From Haloimpatiens lingqiaonensis (GTDB lineage: Bacteria; Bacillota; Clostridia; Clostridiales; Clostridiaceae): 64,000 nt of DNA. Location of the stretch: NCBI RefSeq assembly GCF_044502415.1, contig NZ_CP172402.1; one strand, given 5' to 3'. The notes under the pieces are model-generated. The model saw only the letters and a program-made list of their open reading frames with translations, searched no databases and had not been told where the DNA came from. Shown piece after piece: positions 16,158 to 24,694 of the stretch (position 1 is the first letter of the stretch; each line of letters begins with the position of its first letter). A program made the translations under genes and the position numbers.

Positions 16158-19094
16158 ATGCATAATGAATTTAAAGTTAATGAAATGTATCACGGTTTTA
16201 AATTGCTAGAACAAGAAAAAATTGATGAAATTCAATCTGTAGCTAGAGTATTTGAACACATTAAAAGTGGAGCAAGACTTTTGCACTTAGAAAATAAGGA
16301 TGATAATAAAGTATTTTGTATAAGTTTTAGGACAACCCCTACAGATAGTACTGGAGTGGCACATATTTTAGAACATTCTGTGCTTTGCGGATCAAGAAAA
16401 TTTAAAACTAAAGATCCTTTTGGGGATATTGCAAAAAGTTCACTAAATACTTTTTTAAACGCTATGACTTATCCAGACAGAACTAGTTATCCAGTGGCTA
16501 GCAGAAATCAAAAGGATTTTATGAATCTAATGGATGTATATTTAGATGCTGTTTTATATCCTAATATATATAAAAATCATCAAATACTTCGCCAAGAAGG
16601 ATGGAGATATGAGACAGAACCAAAGACAGATAAGTTGATTTATAAAGGTGTTGTGTATAGTGAAATGCAGGGAGCATTGTCTTCACCACAGGAAGTTTTG
16701 ACAGGGGAAATATATAAATCTTTATTTCCAAATACTACTTATGCATTTAATTCTGGTGGAGATCCAGAGGAAATACCACAGTTAACTCAGGAGGATTTTG
16801 AAGAATTTCACAGTAAATTTTATCATCCATCTAATAGTTATATTTATTTATATGGTGATCAAAATTTAAATGAATGCCTTAAATTCATAAATGAAAATTA
16901 TCTTATTAATTTTGATAAAATAGAAATACCTTCCCATATAGATGATGTGAAATCTTTTAAAGAAATTATGGAAAGAACTTCGGAGTATTCTATAAGTCCA
17001 GAGGAAAATGAAGAAAACAAAAGTTTTTTTGCATTAAATTTTGTTTGTGGTGAAAATTCAAATGCTGAAGAATATTTAGCTATGAAGATACTTTATAACA
17101 TGCTTATAGAATCGTCAGCTTCTCCAATAAAACTTGCTTTACTTAAGGAAGAAATAGGGGAAAGTATGCTTAACTTTGATCAAATGAATATGGATCCAAC
17201 TAAACAGGCTATATTTCCTATAGCTGTAAAAAACACAGATAATAGAAAAAAAGAAAGATTTAAAGAAGTAATTTTTGAAACTTTAAGAGCTTTAGTTGAA
17301 AATGGAATAGATAAAAAGCTTTTAAAGGCGTCAATAAATTCAATTGAATTTGAACTTCGTGAAGCAGACCCATGGAGAATTGCTAATAAAGGACTTCATT
17401 ATAGTGGTAAGATAATGGAGAGTTGGCTTTATGATGGTAATCCATTGGCGCATTTAAAATATGAGGAGAATCTTAATAAAATAAAGGATTCTATAAATGA
17501 TAAGTATTTTGAGAATTTCATAGAAAAATATATGTTAAATAATAAACACTGCTCTTTAGTGGTTTTAAATCCTAAAAAGGGATTAGAGGAAAGTAAAGTA
17601 AAAGCTTTAGACGAAAAGTTACAAAATTACAAAGCTTCTTTATCAAAGGAGGAATTGCATAAGCTTCAAGAGGAAAATGAAAAATTAAATAAAGCTCAAA
17701 TAGCAGAGGATACAGAGGAAGCTAAGGATACTATTCCAAAGTTATCTATAGAAGAAGTATCTCCTGAGGCTGAGAAAATTCCACAAGTAGTAACTGAACA
17801 CAAGGGAGTTACTATACTTTCTCATAATATGAATACTAATAAAATATCCTATATAAATTTATTATTTGATGCTAGTATTATTGAACAAAAATACATTCCT
17901 TATATAGGATTACTACGCGATGTTTTAGGAAAACTTCATACTGAAAAGAGAAAATATTCAGATCTTGTAACAGAAATATATAGTGCTACTGGTGGTATAG
18001 ATTTTGATACAGAGGTTTATAATGAAAAAAATAATATAGAAGTGTATTATCCAAAATTTATTATTAAATCTAAGGTGCTTTCAGAAAATATTCCTAATTT
18101 ATTTGAACTGGTAAATGAGATAATAACTTTAACTAATTTTGATGATACTAGAAGAATTAGAGAAGTAATAAGAGAGACAAAATCAAAACTGCAAATGAGA
18201 GTTATAAATGCAGGAAATCAATTGGCTACCCTTAAGGCATATTCATGTTTCTCTAATGCTGATAAGTATAATGATATATTAAAAGGTGCAACATATTACG
18301 AGTTCTTATGCCATTTGGAGAAGGAGTTTGAAAACAATTGTAGTGAAATTGCTGATAATTTAAGAAAAGTATATAAGACTATATTTAATAAAAATAATTT
18401 AATAATTTCATTTGTAGGAGAAAAGGAAGAAGAAAATAAGGTAAACTCTAGCATGCATATTGTATTAGATGATCTTAAGAATGAGAAAATTAATGCTGCT
18501 GAAATTAACTTTAAACCATCAAATAAAATTCAAGCATTAGTTACTGCTAGTAATGTACAATATGTGGTTAAAGCCTTTGATTTTGGAAAGCTTAATCATA
18601 AATACTCTGGAAAAATGCGCGTTCTTCAAACCATATTAAATAGTGAGTATCTTTATACAAGAGTTAGACTTCAAGGTGGAGCTTATGGATGTTATATGGA
18701 TATGAGAAGAGGAAATAATATTGCTTTTGCATCATATCGTGACCCGAATCTTACAAGAACTATTGAGGTATATGATGAGGCTTATAAATTTTTAGAAGAG
18801 ATAAATTACACACAAAAGGATATGGAGAAGTTTATAATTGGATCTGTAGGGGATACATACAGACCACTGACTCCTGATAGAAAAGGTGAGAAAGCTACGG
18901 AAAATTATATATGTGGCATAACCTACGAGGACTTACAAAGGGAAAAAGATGAACTTCTAAGCGCAAATCTTCAAGATATTAAGGATTTTGCTTATATGGT
19001 AAAAGAAGGAATGAAACAAAATTATTCTTTAAATGAGCAAAAACACTTACATTATTTTACATTACTTAAGCACACTTATTGTGTGATAATTTAA
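16158..19094 (+). CDS. M16C zinc peptidase (PreP/Cym1-like), 3' end replaced by IS sequence
   Basis: 978 residues. The inverted zinc motif H69-I-L-E72-H73 lies in 'V-A-H-I-L-E-H-S-V-L', followed by the M16C pattern 'C-G-S-R-K-F-K-T-K-D-P-F'. The length fits the single-chain M16C clamshell peptidases that degrade short peptides. The native sequence ends after 'M-K-Q-N-Y' (19025). The last 22 residues are read from inverted-repeat DNA of the IS at 19027-20414. The original last 24 codons survive at 20422-20495. The catalytic half is untouched, so the altered protein may still work. RBS AAGGGGGG precedes ATG 16158. Confidence 0.92.
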   Translation: MHNEFKVNEMYHGFKLLEQEKIDEIQSVARVFEHIKSGARLLHLENKDDNKVFCISFRTTPTDSTGVAHILEHSVLCGSRKFKTKDPFGDIAKSSLNTFLNAMTYPDRTSYPVASRNQKDFMNLMDVYLDAVLYPNIYKNHQILRQEGWRYETEPKTDKLIYKGVVYSEMQGALSSPQEVLTGEIYKSLFPNTTYAFNSGGDPEEIPQLTQEDFEEFHSKFYHPSNSYIYLYGDQNLNECLKFINENYLINFDKIEIPSHIDDVKSFKEIMERTSEYSISPEENEENKSFFALNFVCGENSNAEEYLAMKILYNMLIESSASPIKLALLKEEIGESMLNFDQMNMDPTKQAIFPIAVKNTDNRKKERFKEVIFETLRALVENGIDKKLLKASINSIEFELREADPWRIANKGLHYSGKIMESWLYDGNPLAHLKYEENLNKIKDSINDKYFENFIEKYMLNNKHCSLVVLNPKKGLEESKVKALDEKLQNYKASLSKEELHKLQEENEKLNKAQIAEDTEEAKDTIPKLSIEEVSPEAEKIPQVVTEHKGVTILSHNMNTNKISYINLLFDASIIEQKYIPYIGLLRDVLGKLHTEKRKYSDLVTEIYSATGGIDFDTEVYNEKNNIEVYYPKFIIKSKVLSENIPNLFELVNEIITLTNFDDTRRIREVIRETKSKLQMRVINAGNQLATLKAYSCFSNADKYNDILKGATYYEFLCHLEKEFENNCSEIADNLRKVYKTIFNKNNLIISFVGEKEEENKVNSSMHIVLDDLKNEKINAAEINFKPSNKIQALVTASNVQYVVKAFDFGKLNHKYSGKMRVLQTILNSEYLYTRVRLQGGAYGCYMDMRRGNNIAFASYRDPNLTRTIEVYDEAYKFLEEINYTQKDMEKFIIGSVGDTYRPLTPDRKGEKATENYICGITYEDLQREKDELLSANLQDIKDFAYMVKEGMKQNYSLNEQKHLHYFTLLKHTYCVII

Positions 19095-20414
19095 GAGTAT
19101 CAAAAATAGCATTTAAACTAACTCCTTTTTTATATTGAGAATATACCCAAGCAATTACTTCTTGTTGGGATTGTTTACGAGCTATTTTTAAACCTTCTCC
19201 AAATTTAGAACAATCTGTGCTTATGCAACAAGTACAATAAAGATAAGTCAATTGAGTTAAAATCCAAAATCTCTTTATGGCTTTTTCACCACGAACTTGA
19301 TAATTATCAAAACCTAATTCCATCTTATTTTGACGGAAAAATACTTCAATTGTCCAACGTTCACGGTATTGAAAAAGTATTTCTTCTGTTGTGAGATTTA
19401 TATCTGTTGATATAAAAGATTTTAATGCTTTTTCATTATAGAGAGCTTCTTTAGGATAACTAATAAGAATTACAACATTTTTAAAACCATTGATTTTGCC
19501 CTCATATCTATAAACATAGTAAGAGTGCTTATTCACTGTTACGAGGTGAAAGTCTTCCTTGTTTATAGTTTTGGCAAAACCATTAATTTTATGATTCATG
19601 CGCGAGCATTTTGGGTATATAATTCTATTAGTTTTTAACGCTCCTATATATTCAAAGCCTTTTGCCTTTGCTGTTTTTATAATTATTTCAGCACTATACC
19701 AACTATCCCCTAAGACGAAACCTTGAATAGGTGGTTCGGGTAATGAAGATATTATATTTACAGCAATATTAATCTTAGTAAATTTTTTATTGTCTTTATC
19801 GACTTTAGTCTTATCATAAAGCGTTAGCTGATAAGGAATTGTAACATCGCCACATTGTAGTAAAGCACCTACAACTTGGTGTCCATAGACTTTTTTATTT
19901 TCTAAATGTGATTGATGAAATTGACACTTTTCTATAGGATTTTTAGCCCGTGACGAAGGCTTTGTCTTCTTACAGATAGTATCATCAATAATCACATAAA
20001 TAGGCTTTCCTGTATCACGAGATAACTGCCAAATTTTATTAACTGCGAACTTTTGTAATGCTCTCAAAATATAATCTTCATTCCATGGGCTTTTGGATAA
20101 AAATTGACCTATGGATGTTCTATAAGTACTCTGATAGCAACTTTCAGCTATATGAATAACTTTGCCATCATACCCACGACCTACGGCTGCAAAGATAAAT
20201 TCACAAACATGTTTTAATTGAGGCAGTGTTAAATATAATGATAATCCAAGTTTAATTATGAAATTGTTAATCTCTTTATTATATGGTATATTATTTTCTG
20301 TAGACATTTATATTCATCCTTTGTTTATGTTTTCTGACAGAAATATAATACACTAGGATATTATGAATGTCTATTTTTATTCCATAATTTGTTATGAAAT
20401 TTGCTCATTTAAAG
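19027..20414 (-). mobile_element. IS4/IS701-like insertion sequence (1388 bp)
   Basis: Perfect 15-bp terminal inverted repeats CTTTAAATGAGCAAA at both ends, and a 7-bp direct repeat AATTATT at 19020-19026 and 20415-20421. The single transposase gene is on the minus strand. It interrupts the M16C peptidase gene four codons into its last 28. Confidence 0.93.
19066..20307 (-). CDS. DDE transposase, IS4/IS701-like
   Basis: 413 residues. DDE-type residues appear in 'V-I-I-D-D-T-I-C-K-K', 'V-L-G-D-S-W-Y-S-A-E' and the C-terminal 'Y-R-E-R-W-T-I-E-V-F-F-R-Q-N-K', the Y-x2-R-x3-E-x6-K signature of the IS4 superfamily. The double Asp of 'D-D-T' is typical of IS701-like members. The frame is intact and the element has perfect ends, so it is probably active. 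A distant relative (408 residues) is at 38136. Confidence 0.9.
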   Translation of the reverse strand: MSTENNIPYNKEINNFIIKLGLSLYLTLPQLKHVCEFIFAAVGRGYDGKVIHIAESCYQSTYRTSIGQFLSKSPWNEDYILRALQKFAVNKIWQLSRDTGKPIYVIIDDTICKKTKPSSRAKNPIEKCQFHQSHLENKKVYGHQVVGALLQCGDVTIPYQLTLYDKTKVDKDNKKFTKINIAVNIISSLPEPPIQGFVLGDSWYSAEIIIKTAKAKGFEYIGALKTNRIIYPKCSRMNHKINGFAKTINKEDFHLVTVNKHSYYVYRYEGKINGFKNVVILISYPKEALYNEKALKSFISTDINLTTEEILFQYRERWTIEVFFRQNKMELGFDNYQVRGEKAIKRFWILTQLTYLYCTCCISTDCSKFGEGLKIARKQSQQEVIAWVYSQYKKGVSLNAIFDTLKLSHNKCA

Positions 20415-20421
20415 AATTATT

Positions 20422-20495
20422 GTTGTGTTGCTGGTAATGAAAGGGAAATAAAACAAAATAAAAATATATTTGATGAGATTAGTATGTTACTATAG
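20422..20495 (+). pseudogene. severed 3' end of the M16C peptidase gene
   Basis: Joined in frame to the gene at the target duplication, this encodes 'C-C-V-A-G-N-E-R-E-I-K-Q-N-K-N-I-F-D-E-I' and then ends at TAG 20493-20495, matching the usual M16C C terminus. It has no start of its own. Confidence 0.85.
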
Positions 20496-20537
20496 AAGGA
20501 CAACCCGTAGAAGGACAACCCGGGGACGGTTCATTAA
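20496..20537 (+). repeat. GGGGACGGTTC dispersed repeat, 1.5 copies
   Basis: AAGGACAACCCGTAG is followed by AAGGACAACCCGGGGACGGT and TCATTAA, immediately after the true stop codon of the M16C gene. Same family as 28711, 28909, 28952, 42165, 44281, 62075 and 62929. Confidence 0.85.
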
Positions 20538-20715
20538 ATTTATTAGTTAAAAACAAATATTTAGGTGTGAAATTTAAGGGAAGTTTAGTAATTTGTTTAT
20601 AAATAATATTAATATTATTGTTAATATAAGTTTCAAATTATAAATTGTAAAAATGCAAAATATTGCATTGACAATTGTGAAGATTCATAATATAATCATT
20701 AACAATAATTAAATT

Positions 20716-20950
20716 CTTTGAAGGGAAGAGTAAGCATTTTAAGATTACTCTCAGCGAGTTAGGGATGGTGTGAGCCTAGCAGGAAATTAAATGCTGAAAG
20801 ACTGTCCTGGAGATGTTTACCTGAAAGCTTAAGTTATTAGGGTAAGCCGGGTTTCACCGTTACATGATTCCAAGTGAACTTTTAAATTTAAGGTTAAAAA
20901 GGATGGTACCGTGGGAATATACTCACTCCTAATTTGGAGTGGGTTTTTTT
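20716..20950 (+). promoter_or_regulatory. T-box leader (first unit) of aspS
   Basis: Stem I begins near AGTAAGCATTT (5' side), which pairs with AAATGCT (20788-20794). The apical region has GGATGGTGTGAGCC. The T-box itself is AAGGATGGTACCGTGG (20899-20914). The terminator is ACTCACTCC/GGAGTGGGT with a run of eight T (20921-20950). The specifier is uncertain: GAC (Asp) at 20800-20802, or AGA if read by strict analogy with the Tyr leader at 60142. Uncharged tRNA should favour the antiterminator and raise expression. Confidence 0.85.
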
Positions 20951-21014
20951 TATTATCATCTTAAATATGGCAATGCATGGCTATATTGTTTTTAACCAAT
21001 GAATTTAGGGTTAA

Positions 21015-21076
21015 TTAGGGTGGTACCGCGAAAAATTCGTCCCTTAGGCATTAGGCTTAAGGGATTTATTTTTTTA
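21015..21076 (+). promoter_or_regulatory. second T-box antiterminator/terminator without its own Stem I
   Basis: TTAGGGTGGTACCGCG (21015-21030) is a consensus T-box, followed by a CCCTTA/TAAGGG terminator with a T run (to 21076). Only about 65 bases separate it from the first terminator, too few for a Stem I. From 21077 to 21430 only AT-rich spacer is seen. Confidence 0.8.
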
Positions 21077-21430
21077 CAATATGTAAATATAAAATTGTAA
21101 TTTAGTAAAGTAGTTTTTAATTAGAATTCTAAATTAGAATTTTAATCTAACATTGCGCAGTGTTAGATAGTAAAAAAATTTAAATCAGCACATTATTTTA
21201 TTGATAATGAAGATTTAAGAATAAGTAAATACATTGGTTTAAGTATCAAATTATAAAAGCTTATATTTAATTGACTATAAACTTATTAGAGTAGCGTAAA
21301 GTAAGCGATAACCATGAATTTATTAGAGATAGTGTAAAGTGAGATATGAAAAAAATTAGCCTTAAAAAATATGCTCCTTAGAGCTCAAATGGTTAAAATT
21401 TTTATATCAAATAGACGAGGAGGAATTTTT

Positions 21431-22717
21431 ATGAAACGAATATTAGTTAAAAATTTATATAATGAAGTTAATAATGAAGTTTGTATTAAAGGATGGGTGC
21501 ACAAAATTAGAAAGTTGAGCAAAGTATCTTTTTTAATATTAAGGGATAGAACTGGGCTGATTCAATGTGTAGTAGACAATAATGTAGATATTAAAGATAT
21601 TAAACTAGAATCAGTTATAGAGATAGTAGGTAAGGTTGTAGAGGGCAAAAACAAAATAAGCAATGTGGAAATACAAGTAGAGGAGTTGAGAGTTATATCT
21701 AAAGTACAGGAAGAGCTCCCAATAGAAGTTAATAAAGAAGAATTAGATGTCAATTTGGAAACTATACTAGACCATAGGGTTTTAAGCTTAAGACATGAAA
21801 AAATAAATAGCATATTTAAAATACAAAGTATCATAGCCCAGGGATTTAGAGAATATTTAATTAACGAAGGATTTACAGAAATGTTTACTCCTAAAATAGT
21901 TTCAGAAGGTGCAGAAGGGGGAACTGCTATTTTTAAAGTTAAGTATTTTGAAAGAGAAGCATATCTGGCTCAAAGTCCTCAATTTTATAAACAAATGATG
22001 GTAGGTGCTGGATATGAAAGGGTTTTTGAGATAGCTCATGTGTATAGAGCTGAGGAGCATAATACCAGTAGACATTTAAATGAATATGTAAGCATGGACT
22101 TAGAGATGGGATTTATAGAAGATGAGAGAGAAATAATGAAGTTAGAAACTGGTATTTTAAAACATATTATGCTTAAATTAACCAATGAATGTAAAGATTT
22201 ATTAGACACTTGCCATATTGAATTACCAAAGATAAAAGAAACCATTCCTTCTATTACTTTCTCTCAGGCTATAAATATATTAGAAAAAGAATATGGTAAG
22301 CTCTGTGAAGAGGGGGATTTAGACCCACAAGGCGAAAAATTAATATGTAAATATGCAGAGGAAAAATTAGGCTCAGAATTTTTATTTATAACAGACTATC
22401 CAAGAAAGAAGAGACCTATGTATACTATGCCAAAAGATAAAGAATTTACTCATTCCTTTGACCTTTTATTTAGAGGATTAGAGATTACCACAGGGGGACA
22501 AAGAATACATGAACATTCTATGTTAAAGGAAAATATGATATATAAAGGTTTAAACCCGGATAATTTTACAGCATACATGGAAGTATTTAAATATGGAATG
22601 CCGCCTCACGGGGGGCTTGCCATAGGATTAGAAAGATTGACTTCTCAGATATTGGGATTAAAAAATGTAAGGGAGGCTTCTTTATTTCCTAGAGATAGAA
22701 CAAGGATATTGCCGTAG
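21431..22717 (+). CDS. aspS: aspartyl-tRNA synthetase, archaeal/non-discriminating type
   Basis: 428 residues. An N-terminal OB-fold anticodon domain ('I-K-G-W-V-H-K-I-R-K') precedes a class II core with motif 2 ('F-E-I-A-H-V-Y-R-A-E-E') and motif 3 ('G-L-A-I-G-L-E-R-L-T'). The short length and the end 'R-E-A-S-L-F-P-R-D-R-T-R' are those of archaeal-type AspRS, which in clostridia can also charge tRNA-Asn for the amidotransferase route to Asn. No gatCAB genes are in the window. ATG 21431 follows GAGGAGGAA; an earlier frame start at 21371 has no RBS. Expression is T-box controlled. Confidence 0.93.
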   Translation: MKRILVKNLYNEVNNEVCIKGWVHKIRKLSKVSFLILRDRTGLIQCVVDNNVDIKDIKLESVIEIVGKVVEGKNKISNVEIQVEELRVISKVQEELPIEVNKEELDVNLETILDHRVLSLRHEKINSIFKIQSIIAQGFREYLINEGFTEMFTPKIVSEGAEGGTAIFKVKYFEREAYLAQSPQFYKQMMVGAGYERVFEIAHVYRAEEHNTSRHLNEYVSMDLEMGFIEDEREIMKLETGILKHIMLKLTNECKDLLDTCHIELPKIKETIPSITFSQAINILEKEYGKLCEEGDLDPQGEKLICKYAEEKLGSEFLFITDYPRKKRPMYTMPKDKEFTHSFDLLFRGLEITTGGQRIHEHSMLKENMIYKGLNPDNFTAYMEVFKYGMPPHGGLAIGLERLTSQILGLKNVREASLFPRDRTRILP

Positions 22718-22821
22718 AAAAATTTATTTTGTCCTTAGAGTATAATTTTAGTAGGCAAAGATAGTAGTAATTACTGCTTAGAAAATTTAAAAGGAGATAC
22801 AAAAAGTATCTCCCATGTACA

Positions 22822-24463
22822 TAAAAAATCCATTATAATGTAAGTTGAAAAAACTATAAGATAATGGGTGATATTATGTACAATACAAGTTTAAATGAAA
22901 AAGAGATAACTTTCAATGATTTAGAGAAAAAAATATATAAATATGTATGTGATGAAGCATGCAGGTTCATGAGAGAGGTGCTAACGCACCTAGACCGTAG
23001 GTTGATGGATGAAAGAAATACTAAGGTTTATAGAAGTAAAGGTTTAAGACGTACGTGTATAAAGACTATTATGGGGGATGTAGAATTTGAGAGACGTCTG
23101 TATGAATTTAAAACAGAGGATGGCAAAAAAGCTTATAAATTCTTACTAGATGAATATTTACAAATGGATACAATAGGTCAGATTTCAACCACGTTAGTAG
23201 AAAAGATTGTAGATAATGTGACTAATGTTTCTTATAGGGATACTGCGAAAAATATTAAAGAGTTAACCAACCAAGAAATCAGCCATACAGCAGTATGGAA
23301 TGTAGTACAAAAATTAGGTTCTAAACTTGAAGAAAAAGAAGAAAGAAAAATAATATTAAATAAAAAAGGTAAATTAAATGGATCGAAAGAAGTTAAAGTT
23401 TTATTTCAAGAAATGGATGGAATTTGGTTGAGTATCCAAGGAAAAGATAAACCTAAAGGAAAAAAGTCTAAAAAGAAAGAGCTAAAGCTTGGAATAAGCT
23501 ATGAAGGCTGGAAGAAGAGAAATGGTAGTAAGGATGCTTATGTAGTTGAAAATAAAATAGCTTGGGCTAGTTTTGATAATAGTAAAAAATTTAAAGAGCT
23601 TAGTGATGCTAGCATTGCTGAAATTTATAATATAGATGAAATAGATACAAGAATTTTAAATGGAGATGGAGCATCATGGATAAAACAAAGTTTAGGAGAA
23701 GAAGGTGTATATTTTCAGCTAGATCCATTTCATAGAAGCCAGGCTATAATAAGGGCTATTCAAGATAAAAAAGAAGCTCATAAATTAATAAAAATGTTGA
23801 ATGAAGGAAAAGTAGAAGAAAGCTTTCAGTATATAACAAATTTAATGATTAAGTATACTGAAGATGAAAATAAATTTAAGAAATTAGAAAAGTTATACAC
23901 GTATTTTTTTGATAACAAGATAGGATTAAAGCCATATCAGCTAAGGGAAGAAATAAAAATGCCGAAGGCTCCAGAAGGATTAGAATACAGAAATTTAGGT
24001 ACAATGGAGCACAATATATGTGATGTATTAGCTCAAAGAATGAAGGGAAGAAAAATGAGTTGGTCTATTAAAGGTGCCAATAATTTAGCTAAAATACTAG
24101 CTGAAAAAGCAAGTAAAAGAATATACAATGTGATAAATGAGGTTTGTTCAGGAGTTGTTTCAGATGATAAATTAGAAACAATAACAGAGATGATTACATT
24201 AACAGCAGCTGATGTAAATAAGAAGGTAAAGAAAAGTAAGTATTATCCTATACAACAAGCAAGAATACCATTTACAGGCTGCGCCATGACTAATGGAAGA
24301 AAAGCTATACAAAGCTTTTTCAAAGAAAAAAAATTTAGTGAACTTATTTATAGATAGTTTTAAAATTTTAAATAAAAAGTTAACGGGATAAGTGCGCCCT
24401 TTCGGGCTGCGGGCGAAGCCCTTTTGGAATAAAATTTTCAACTGAATTTATAATGGAAAAATT
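22822..24463 (+). mobile_element. ISLre2-family insertion sequence (ends approximate)
   Basis: Imperfect inverted ends of about 28 bases: the left around TCCATTATAA ... GTTGAAAA (22829-22850), the right CAACTGAATTTATAATGGAA (24439-24458). One transposase gene. A GC-rich hairpin (GGGCTGCGGGCGAAGCCC) after the gene at about 24402-24420 acts as its terminator. No target duplication could be fixed. Confidence 0.75.
22876..24357 (+). CDS. ISLre2-family (UPF0236) transposase
   Basis: 493 residues. Family features: 'D-R-R-L-M-D-E-R', 'R-T-C-I-K-T-I-M-G-D-V-E-F-E-R-R', 'Y-R-D-T-A-K', 'L-F-Q-E-M-D-G-I-W-L', 'I-L-N-G-D-G-A-S-W-I' and the end 'I-P-F-T-G-C-A-M-T-N-G-R-K-A'. The acidic residues in 'E-M-D-G' and 'N-G-D-G' are candidates for the catalytic triad. 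ATG 22876 has GGGTGAT just before it; ATG 22864 has no RBS. The frame is intact. Confidence 0.92.
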   Translation: MYNTSLNEKEITFNDLEKKIYKYVCDEACRFMREVLTHLDRRLMDERNTKVYRSKGLRRTCIKTIMGDVEFERRLYEFKTEDGKKAYKFLLDEYLQMDTIGQISTTLVEKIVDNVTNVSYRDTAKNIKELTNQEISHTAVWNVVQKLGSKLEEKEERKIILNKKGKLNGSKEVKVLFQEMDGIWLSIQGKDKPKGKKSKKKELKLGISYEGWKKRNGSKDAYVVENKIAWASFDNSKKFKELSDASIAEIYNIDEIDTRILNGDGASWIKQSLGEEGVYFQLDPFHRSQAIIRAIQDKKEAHKLIKMLNEGKVEESFQYITNLMIKYTEDENKFKKLEKLYTYFFDNKIGLKPYQLREEIKMPKAPEGLEYRNLGTMEHNICDVLAQRMKGRKMSWSIKGANNLAKILAEKASKRIYNVINEVCSGVVSDDKLETITEMITLTAADVNKKVKKSKYYPIQQARIPFTGCAMTNGRKAIQSFFKEKKFSELIYR

Positions 24464-24625
24464 AAGAAATAAAATTGCCCACTTTAACTTGACACAAACT
24501 ATTTTGTCAGAAGTTTAGCACTTAAAAATTTTTGGGGCGTGAGCCCGCTGATTTATAATGAATGATTGAGGGTTAGGTTAAAAACCATAAATTCTGATTT
24601 TTGCTGGAAATTTTAGAGAAAAAAT

Positions 24626-24688
24626 TTGCATAATAAAAGCATCCTTTTTATAATAGTTTTGACAAGAAACCAACTTAAAAAGGATGCT
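24626..24688 (+). promoter_or_regulatory. IS4-like element promoter and RBS-hiding hairpin
   Basis: Promoter TTGCAT (24626-24631), 17 bases, TATAAT (24649-24654); expected RNA start near 24661. AGCATCCTTTTT (24638-24649) is the perfect complement of AAAAAGGATGCT (24677-24688), which contains the RBS AAGGATG. RNA begun at the element's own promoter lacks the 5' arm, while read-through RNA has both arms and would hide the RBS. Confidence 0.65.
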
Positions 24689-24694
24689 GATAAA

